DNA of 11,261 bases. It comes from Thermoleophilaceae bacterium. GTDB lineage: Bacteria; Actinomycetota; Thermoleophilia; Solirubrobacterales; JACPNS01. The notes under the pieces are model-generated. The model made no database searches and was not told the origin of the DNA. It worked only from the letters and a program-made list of their open reading frames with translations. The stretch is taken from assembly GCA_016463365.1 (NCBI GenBank), contig JAEMRJ010000071.1:1-11261 (forward strand), given 5' to 3'. Positions 7,252 to 11,261 of this stretch are shown here, piece by piece (position 1 is the first letter of the stretch; each line of letters begins with the position of its first letter). The translations under genes and the position numbers were made by a program.

Positions 7252-7258
7252 CCCCACT

Positions 7259-8404
7259 ATGAACGATTTCGATTACACACCGCAGGGGACCAGCCAGGCT
7301 GGTCGCGACGCAGGCAGCTACCTGGCCGTGATCAAGGTCGTCGGCGTGGGCGGCGGCGGGACCAACGCCGTCAACCGCATGGTCGACGCCGGCCTCAAGG
7401 GCGTGGAGTTCATCGCCGTCAACACTGACGCGCAGGCACTGCAGATGTGTGACGCCGACGTCAAGCTGAACATCGGCGCGACGCTGACGAAGGGCCTTGG
7501 CGCAGGCGCTGATCCGTCGATCGGCGGCGGCGCAGCGGCCGAGAGTCGCGACGACATCAAAGAATCGTTGAAGGGCGCAGACCTTGTGTTCGTGACCGCC
7601 GGCGAGGGTGGAGGCACCGGCACCGGAGCCGCCCCCGTGATCGCCGAGATCGCCAAGCAGGAAGTCGGAGCGCTGACCGTCGGCGTCGTCACGCGACCGT
7701 TCTCATTCGAGGGTTCGCAGCGCGCCAAGCAGGCCGACGAAGGCATCCAGCGCCTGCGCGAGCAGGTCGACACTCTGATCGTCATCCCGAACGAACGTCT
7801 GCTCAGCACGGTCGAGCGGCGCACCTCAATTCTCGACGCCTTCCGCGACGCAGACAACGTCCTGCGCCAGGGTGTCCAGGGCATCACGGATCTGATCACG
7901 ACCCCGGGCCTGATCAACCTCGACTTCGCCGACGTCCGCACAATCATGAGCGATGCCGGAAGCGCCTTGATGGGTATCGGCGCCGGCAGCGGCGAAGGTC
8001 GCGCTGGTGAGGCCGCGAAGAACGCCATCAGCTCGCCGCTGCTCGAAGAGAGCGTCGAGGGTGCGACGGGCATCCTTCTGAACATCACCGGCGGCAAAGA
8101 AGTCGGACTCTTCGAGATCAACGAAGCCGCCGAAATCGTCTCCAGCGCTGCCGATCAGAACGCAAACATCATCTTCGGCGCCGTGATCGACGAGGCGCTG
8201 GGCGACGAAGTCCGCGTCACTGTCATCGCGACCGGCTTTGACCGGCGCGGCGCCGGAGCGCAGCGCGGTGGTGGCATCGACTTTCAGAGCAGCCGCTCTT
8301 CGCGCCGTCCGCGACGCGACGTCGGACGCAGCGACGTCGACCGCGGCTCGCTCGAGATCTCGGACGATGAGATCGACGTGCCTGACTTCCTCCGCGAGGA
8401 CTGA
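7259..8404 (+). CDS. ftsZ: FtsZ, tubulin-like division GTPase
   Basis: Cytoplasmic GTPase that polymerises into the division ring and recruits the divisome. The ATG at 7259 is chosen because MNDFDY and a short linker lead directly into the GTPase domain; it gives 381 aa, a normal length. Motifs: [17 protein letters not shown] (first glycine loop); [11 protein letters not shown]; the tubulin signature [13 protein letters not shown] (GGGTGTG at 117-123); the T7 synergy loop NLDFADV (N220, D222, D225) that completes the active site of the neighbouring subunit; and the second domain with [22 protein letters not shown] variable Arg/Ser-rich linker (about 335-360) precedes an acidic conserved C-terminal peptide ending [13 protein letters not shown], the usual docking site for FtsZ partners. 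E116 before GGGTGTG is typical of actinobacterial FtsZ. ftsA is absent next to it. The next gene starts 2 bp after its stop. Confidence 0.98.
   Translation: MNDFDYTPQGTSQAGRDAGSYLAVIKVVGVGGGGTNAVNRMVDAGLKGVEFIAVNTDAQALQMCDADVKLNIGATLTKGLGAGADPSIGGGAAAESRDDIKESLKGADLVFVTAGEGGGTGTGAAPVIAEIAKQEVGALTVGVVTRPFSFEGSQRAKQADEGIQRLREQVDTLIVIPNERLLSTVERRTSILDAFRDADNVLRQGVQGITDLITTPGLINLDFADVRTIMSDAGSALMGIGAGSGEGRAGEAAKNAISSPLLEESVEGATGILLNITGGKEVGLFEINEAAEIVSSAADQNANIIFGAVIDEALGDEVRVTVIATGFDRRGAGAQRGGGIDFQSSRSSRRPRRDVGRSDVDRGSLEISDDEIDVPDFLRED
8396..8400 (+). promoter_or_regulatory. Ribosome binding site deciding the TTG start of the kinase gene
   Basis: GAGGA sits within the last codons of ftsZ, 6 nt before the TTG at 8407. 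The next in-frame start, GTG at 8434, has no such site. This favours the TTG start and coupling to ftsZ translation. Confidence 0.55.
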
Positions 8405-8406
8405 TC

Positions 8407-9342
8407 TTGCGCCGGGCTGACGGCCCGGCACACGTGAGCGGCGACCTGGCACAGCAGGTGATCGGCGCGGCCGGGATCGACGCGCGCGTCGCGGCTACGT
8501 CGATGCTGGGAGAGGGCGCGAAAAGCGTCGTCTCGAAACTTGAACTCGAGAACGCCGAGCCACTGGCGCTGAAGGTCTTTCGCAGCGGCAGTCGCGCCGG
8601 GCGCGAGCACGCTGCCTACAGGTTGCTCGGCGAGCACAGCTCCCACGTTCCGCGGCTGCTCGCAGCGGCGGCAGAGACGCCGGATTTCCCGTTCGGCTAT
8701 TCGCTGCTGACGATCGCAGCTGGCGAGCCCCTGAGCATGAACTTCGGCGGCCTCGAGCGCGTGCGACTGCTGGCGGTGTATCGCGGGGTCGGCGGATTTC
8801 TGGCATCGCTGCACCGAACCGCGGGTCGCGGGTTCTCGGAGCTCTCGGACGAGCGGCTCGATCGTGACAATGCGGTGTTCGTGGCCCGCAGGGTCGATCG
8901 CGCACTGGTCACTTTTCTGACCCATGGCGGAAGTCATCGTCTGGCCGGGAGGCTTGAGTCCTACTTTGCCGACGCCTCCGAATGTCTGGCCCGGTCGGCG
9001 GCGCCGGTTCTCTGCCACGGAGATCTGCATCCCGGAAACATCTTCGTCACCGGCGACGCGTCGACTTTGAGTTTCGCGGGCGTGATCGACCTGGAGGGAG
9101 CCTTCACCGGGGACGCCGTAATGGATCTGGTGCGAGTGATCCACAGCTGCCCGCTTCCAGGGGACGATCTGACCCGGGCAGTGCTTGAGGGATACGGCGA
9201 CAAGCCCGCGGGCTTTGACGCCCTGTTTGACGTCTACCTCGTACTTTTCGAACTCGAGCTCTGGAACTACTACGCAGTTGGCGGATCGCGAAGGCCGCTG
9301 CGCAGCATCGCCAGACGAATCCGAAAACGCACCCGCGCCTGA
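8407..9342 (+). CDS. Aminoglycoside-phosphotransferase-fold kinase, substrate unknown
   Basis: A 311-aa soluble protein of the APH/choline-kinase-like (protein-kinase-like) superfamily; I do not recognise a specific family. N-lobe: a glycine-loop-like LGEGAKSVVSKL, then LALKVF with the likely ATP-binding lysine K56, and REHAAYRLL with a Glu that could pair with it. C-lobe: the Brenner-type catalytic loop CHGDLHPGNIF (H204, D206 as catalytic base, N211) and the metal-binding GVIDLEGAFTGD (D228). All key residues are present, so it should be an active kinase. The substrate could be a sugar, amino sugar, amino alcohol or another small molecule; resistance to a drug should not be assumed from the fold. 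It begins 2 bp after ftsZ with TTG and ends 25 bp before gcvT. Other Gram-positives often have ylmE, sepF or related genes here. A shorter form from GTG 8434 (302 aa) is possible. Confidence 0.82.
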   Translation: MRRADGPAHVSGDLAQQVIGAAGIDARVAATSMLGEGAKSVVSKLELENAEPLALKVFRSGSRAGREHAAYRLLGEHSSHVPRLLAAAAETPDFPFGYSLLTIAAGEPLSMNFGGLERVRLLAVYRGVGGFLASLHRTAGRGFSELSDERLDRDNAVFVARRVDRALVTFLTHGGSHRLAGRLESYFADASECLARSAAPVLCHGDLHPGNIFVTGDASTLSFAGVIDLEGAFTGDAVMDLVRVIHSCPLPGDDLTRAVLEGYGDKPAGFDALFDVYLVLFELELWNYYAVGGSRRPLRSIARRIRKRTRA

Positions 9343-9353
9343 TCCGGAACGGC

Positions 9354-9359
9354 TAGTCT
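9354..9359 (+). promoter_or_regulatory. Candidate -10 box before gcvT (possible leaderless start)
   Basis: TAGTCT fits TANNNT and ends 8 nt before the gcvT ATG, in the 25-bp gap after the kinase gene. No Shine-Dalgarno lies at normal distance from that ATG. This would allow gcv expression apart from the dcw genes. No clear -35 is visible, so this rests on the box, its spacing and its recurrence before murD and ftsZ. Confidence 0.35.
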
Positions 9360-9367
9360 CGCGGCCG

Positions 9368-10459
9368 ATGACAGTGCCGCACGAGAACCTGCGCCGGACA
9401 GCCCTTTTTGACCGTCACCGCGAAGCCGGGGCGAAGCTCGTGCCGTTCGCCGGTTGGGAGATGCCCGTCCAGTACGCCGACGGCATCCGCGCAGAGCACC
9501 AGCAGGTGCGGATGCACGCCGGAATCTTCGACGTCTCGCACATGGGCGAGATCGAGACGGCGGGGCCGCAGGCCGCCGAGTTCCTGCAGCACATCCTCAG
9601 CAACGACGTCTCCAAGCTCGAGATCGGCGGTGCTCAGTACTCGTTGCTCTGCCAGCAGGACGGCGGCGTGATCGACGACCTCTTCACCTATCGACTCGGA
9701 CCGCAGCGCTACCTGACCGTCACCAATGCCTCAAACCACGAGACCGACTACCGGTGGTTCGCGCAGCAGGCCGGCGGATTCGACGTTGACGTGATTGACC
9801 GCGCCAATGAGTACGCGATGATCGCGTTACAAGGTCCTGAAGCCCGCGGCATCCTGCGACAGCTGCTCGGCGACGGAGCCGAGCCCGCGCGCATGACCGT
9901 GGTCCAGAGTCACGTGGCCGGTCATCCGGCGCTGATCTGCGGCACTGGTTACACCGGCGAGGACGGCGTCGAGATTCTCCTGCCGCCCGCCAACGCTTCC
10001 TCTGTCTGGGAGGACCTGATCATCGCGGGGGCAAAGCCCGTGGGACTCGCCGCACGCGACACGCTGCGGCTTGAAGTCTGCTTCCACCTCTACGGCAACG
10101 ATCTTTCGCGTGACCGCGATCCGATCTCGGCCGGACTCGGCTGGGCGTGCGCGCTCGAAACCGGCTTCATCGGGGCCGACGCGCTGAAAAAGATTCGCGA
10201 TGCCGGTCCCGAGCAGGTGCTCGTGCCTTTCCGCATCGTCGGACCGGGGATCCCACGTCAGGACAACCCGGTGTTCCGCGGCGGAAGGCAGATCGGTGTC
10301 GTGACCAGCGGAACGCTCTCGCCCTCGCTCGACAACGGCGTGGGCATGGCCTATCTCGACAAAGAATTTTCCGACCCCGGCACCGACATCGAGATCGACA
10401 TCCGCGGCAAGCTGCGCCCTGCACAGACGCGCAAGAAGCCGCTTTACGCCAAGCAATAG
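9368..10459 (+). CDS. gcvT: GcvT, glycine cleavage system T protein (aminomethyltransferase)
   Basis: Cytoplasmic folate enzyme that takes the aminomethyl group held on lipoyl-GcvH, passes its carbon to tetrahydrofolate as 5,10-methylene-THF and releases ammonia. The protein is 363 aa, normal for the family. The ATG at 9368 is chosen because the conserved start LRRTALFDRHREAGAKLVPF follows at once; longer in-frame forms would run through the kinase gene. Motifs: FAGWEMPVQY; FDVSHMGEIE; YSLLCQQDGGVIDDL (G99 to L105, containing the Asp region implicated in catalysis); TVTNASN; GTGYTGEDGVEI; GLAARDTLRLEVCFHLYGNDL; and the C-terminal barrel domain IGVVTSGTLSPSLDNGVGMAYL. It is followed after 38 bp by gcvH, its direct partner. 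YgfZ and dimethylglycine dehydrogenase relatives are less likely given length and neighbours. Confidence 0.96.
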   Translation: MTVPHENLRRTALFDRHREAGAKLVPFAGWEMPVQYADGIRAEHQQVRMHAGIFDVSHMGEIETAGPQAAEFLQHILSNDVSKLEIGGAQYSLLCQQDGGVIDDLFTYRLGPQRYLTVTNASNHETDYRWFAQQAGGFDVDVIDRANEYAMIALQGPEARGILRQLLGDGAEPARMTVVQSHVAGHPALICGTGYTGEDGVEILLPPANASSVWEDLIIAGAKPVGLAARDTLRLEVCFHLYGNDLSRDRDPISAGLGWACALETGFIGADALKKIRDAGPEQVLVPFRIVGPGIPRQDNPVFRGGRQIGVVTSGTLSPSLDNGVGMAYLDKEFSDPGTDIEIDIRGKLRPAQTRKKPLYAKQ

Positions 10460-10483
10460 AATTGCCCGACTGAACCGACCCGC

Positions 10484-10490
10484 GAGAGGA
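10484..10490 (+). promoter_or_regulatory. Ribosome binding site of gcvH
   Basis: GAGAGGA lies 7 nt before the GTG at 10498 and fixes that start. It is one of the clearest Shine-Dalgarno sites in the window. Confidence 0.75.
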
Positions 10491-10497
10491 CCGACCT

Positions 10498-10881
10498 GTG
10501 GCTGACGAGCACTACCCCGAAGATCTGATCTACCACCCGGAACACGACTGGGCGAAGATCGACGGTGATGTCGCGACGTTCGGAATCACCTGGTTTGCGC
10601 AGGACGCCCTGGGCGAGGTTGTGTTCTTTGAGCCGCCAGCCGTCGGAACGACTGTGACAAAAGATGCTTCTTACGCCGAGATCGAGTCGGTCAAGGCGGT
10701 CAGCGAAGTCGTCGCGCCACTGTCAGGGGAGATCGTCGAAGTCAATGGCGCGCTCGAGGGTGCCCCGGAGACCATCAACGACGACCCCTACGGCGCAGGC
10801 TGGATGGTCAAGATCAAGCTCAGCGACCCGTCCGAGGTCGCCGCGTTGCTCGATCCCGCTGCGTACAAAGCGCTGCTCTAG
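10498..10881 (+). CDS. gcvH: GcvH, lipoyl carrier protein of the glycine cleavage system
   Basis: Small soluble carrier whose lipoyl arm shuttles the aminomethyl intermediate from the P protein to the T protein and then to the lipoamide dehydrogenase. It has 127 aa, the standard size. The N-terminal part reads YHPEHDWAKIDGDVATFGIT, matching the family's HeWa and GiT landmarks. Then come LGEVVFFEPPAVG and the lipoylation hairpin ESVKAVSEVVAPLSGEIVEVN, with K66 as the lipoylated lysine. It ends in the conserved NDDPYGAGWMVKIKLSD. The start is GTG at 10498 with a strong ribosome site. gcvT is 38 bp upstream and gcvPA follows after 210 bp. A biotin/lipoyl domain of another enzyme is excluded by the full-length GcvH pattern. 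Confidence 0.97.
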   Translation: MADEHYPEDLIYHPEHDWAKIDGDVATFGITWFAQDALGEVVFFEPPAVGTTVTKDASYAEIESVKAVSEVVAPLSGEIVEVNGALEGAPETINDDPYGAGWMVKIKLSDPSEVAALLDPAAYKALL

Positions 10882-10886
10882 CGGCA

Positions 10887-10911
10887 GCGGGGATTACCCC
10901 CGCAATTTGCG
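10887..10911 (+). terminator. Weak hairpin just after gcvH (possible terminator or attenuator)
   Basis: GCGGGG (10887-10892) pairs with CCCCGC (10898-10903) around an ATTAC loop, starting 5 bp after the gcvH stop. It is followed by AATTTGCG, which has only a short run of T, so a classical intrinsic terminator is doubtful. CGCAA (10901-10905) and TTGCG (10907-10911) form a second, overlapping inverted repeat that would compete with the first stem. Confidence 0.35.
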
Positions 10912-10928
10912 CGGAAGTTAGTGGCACA

Positions 10929-10969
10929 TGCAACACCGCCTTGGCACCTGGTGCCAAGGCAGGGTTGCA
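10929..10969. repeat. Long inverted repeat with a perfect 23-bp palindromic core (gcvH-gcvPA gap)
   Basis: GCCTTGGCACC (10938-10948) and GGTGCCAAGGC (10950-10960) are exact reverse complements separated by a single T. Outside them TGCAAC (10929-10934) and GTTGCA (10964-10969) are also exact complements, separated from the core by 3 nt on each side. As RNA this gives a stem of about 9 bp with a 5-nt loop CCTGG, a 3x3 internal loop and a 6-bp lower stem. As DNA it is a symmetric site that could bind a dimeric regulator. No T-run follows it, so it is not a typical terminator. Its position 132 bp before gcvPA suggests a control element for the P protein. Confidence 0.6.
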
Positions 10970-10975
10970 ATTGAT

Positions 10976-11003
10976 ACAAGCAGGGCGACGGCGCTCCACT
11001 TGT
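10976..11003 (+). other. Second stem-loop in the gcvPA upstream region
   Basis: ACAAG (10976-10980) pairs with CTTGT (10999-11003). Inside a 2x2 internal loop, GGGCG (10983-10987) pairs with CGCTC (10992-10996) with one G-U pair, closed by the 4-nt loop ACGG. It lies 6 nt after the long inverted repeat. Together with the hairpin after gcvH it makes three consecutive foldable elements in about 117 nt. Pairing was done by eye; no energy was computed. Confidence 0.4.
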
Positions 11004-11025
11004 CCATCGCCGCCAACACCACCAC

Positions 11026-11040
11026 CTTCTAAGGTTCCTG
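11026..11040 (+). promoter_or_regulatory. Candidate gcvPA promoter -10 region
   Basis: CTTCTAAGGTTCCTG contains TAAGGT (11030-11035), which fits TANNNT, and closely resembles CTTCTAGGTTCTG before murD (133-145). ACCTT (11025-11028 with A at 11024) and AAGGT (11031-11035) also form a small inverted repeat. No good -35 is found 16-18 bp upstream. If used, the transcript would start near 11042 with a leader of about 50 nt carrying the ribosome site, and the upstream palindrome would act as DNA, not RNA. Confidence 0.35.
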
Positions 11041-11077
11041 TAACGCTGAGCTCACCCCAGCTCTCGTCCCCCGACTC

Positions 11078-11085
11078 AAGAAGGA
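11078..11085 (+). promoter_or_regulatory. Ribosome binding site deciding the TTG start of gcvPA
   Basis: AAGAAGGA lies 6 nt before the TTG at 11092, directly in front of the conserved N-terminus. It decides the start, since no ATG or GTG precedes the conserved protein sequence at a suitable place. Confidence 0.75.
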
Positions 11086-11091
11086 CTGTCT

Positions 11092-11261
11092 TTGAGCACC
11101 TACACCTCTGACACGCCCGACGACCGCGCCGCAATGCTGGCCGCGATCGGGGCGAAATCGATCGATGACCTCTTCGCCGACATCCCTGCGGGTGTGCGGC
11201 TTCAACGCGACCTCGACCTGCCTGCCGGCAAGGCCGAGTTCGAAGTCTTCGACCACCTCTC
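11092..11261 (+). CDS. gcvPA: Glycine dehydrogenase (decarboxylating) subunit 1, GcvPA, N-terminal part
   Basis: Start of the P protein, the PLP enzyme that decarboxylates glycine and loads the aminomethyl group onto lipoyl-GcvH. Fifty-six codons are in the window; the gene runs off the right edge. The start is TTG with a strong ribosome site. The sequence YTSDTPDDRAAMLAAIGAKS, followed by IDDLFADIPAGVRLQRDLDLPAGKAE and FEVFDHL, matches the P-protein N-terminus: DRaaML..iG..sideLF.dIP and E.ev..hl. The short lead before the ML motif is like subunit 1 of the two-subunit form, as opposed to the longer N-terminus of single-chain GcvP. The catalytic PLP lysine belongs to the C-terminal half or to GcvPB, outside the window. 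Neighbouring gcvT and gcvH support the call. The split-versus-fused question cannot be settled here. Confidence 0.88.
   Translation, partial: MSTYTSDTPDDRAAMLAAIGAKSIDDLFADIPAGVRLQRDLDLPAGKAEFEVFDHL

Larger units (their letters stand above)
7084..7258 (+). other. ftsQ-ftsZ intergenic region (175 bp)
   Basis: This is the only sizeable gap in the dcw part. It is less GC-rich than its surroundings and contains no credible gene. A 24-codon frame from ATG 7109 to TAA 7183 lacks a ribosome site and overlaps a -10-like box. The octamer ACCCTCAA occurs at 7128-7135 and 7143-7150, with a shorter ACCTCAA at 7173-7179. AGACTT is repeated at 7183-7188 and 7191-7196. Two -10-like boxes and a palindrome are listed separately. 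ftsZ is commonly expressed from extra promoters of its own, and this region is the natural place for them. Confidence 0.6.

Noticed and set aside
9185..9367. N-terminally extended GcvT
   Set aside because: The added 61 residues lie in the kinase coding region in another frame and have low-complexity composition; the family N-terminus starts at 9368.
10920..10960. Sigma-54 (-24/-12) promoter suggested by TGGCAC at 10922-10927 and 10942-10947
   Set aside because: The TTGC element is not at the required spacing, and actinobacteria generally lack sigma-54.
10882..11091. Glycine riboswitch before gcvPA
   Set aside because: The position is right, but I cannot find the conserved aptamer core sequences; only generic stem-loops are seen. 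Kept as an unassigned structured region.
1..11261. Mobile element, phage, defence system, CRISPR, tRNA or rRNA
   Set aside because: No transposase, integrase, terminal repeats, spaced direct repeats, tRNA-like cloverleaf or rRNA sequence seen; nearly all sequence is core dcw and gcv coding DNA of uniform composition.

Overview
The window is a GC-rich, tightly packed stretch of bacterial chromosome with every gene on the + strand. It joins the distal half of a division and cell-wall (dcw) cluster to a glycine cleavage (gcv) locus. Three traits point to a high-GC Gram-positive: FtsZ carries the actinobacterial-type GEGGGTGTG signature, there is no ftsA between ftsQ and ftsZ, and start codons are often GTG or TTG. 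The last gene looks like the N-terminal subunit of a split glycine dehydrogenase (GcvPA). Split GcvP with this dcw order would suit a deep-branching actinobacterium such as Thermoleophilia/Solirubrobacterales. That placement is an inference from protein features, not a database result.

Layout. 1-120 is the C-terminal end of mraY. Then come murD (151-1452), ftsW (1491-2792), murG (2728-3819), murC (3816-5195), murB (5192-6103) and ftsQ (6100-7083). From ftsW to ftsQ all junctions overlap: 65 bp at ftsW/murG, and 4-bp ATGA or GTGA overlaps at the next three. A 175-bp gap with candidate promoters and small inverted repeats precedes ftsZ (7259-8404). Two bases after ftsZ lies an aminoglycoside-phosphotransferase-fold kinase of unknown substrate (8407-9342), started by TTG with a Shine-Dalgarno inside the ftsZ end. 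gcvT (9368-10459) and gcvH (10498-10881) follow, then a 210-bp structured intergenic region and the start of gcvPA (11092 to the window edge).

How the genes work together. MraY, MurG, MurB, MurC and MurD cover UDP-MurNAc synthesis, the first two amino-acid additions, lipid I formation and lipid II formation. FtsW polymerises lipid II at the septum, FtsQ is a bitopic divisome protein and FtsZ is the cytoskeletal ring. GcvT, GcvH and GcvPA are parts of the glycine cleavage complex that feeds C1 units to tetrahydrofolate.

Most of the window is ordinary core genome. The parts that deserve a second look are the gcvH-gcvPA intergenic region (a 23-bp perfect palindrome within a longer inverted repeat, plus two more hairpins, and no recognisable glycine-riboswitch core), a recurring TANNNT box 7-8 nt before starts that lack a Shine-Dalgarno, the kinase directly after ftsZ, the matching Arg-rich FtsW tail and acidic FtsZ tail, and several substitutions in usually conserved motifs of MraY, MurG and MurC. 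I see no mobile element, CRISPR array, tRNA or rRNA, and no clearly new multi-gene system.
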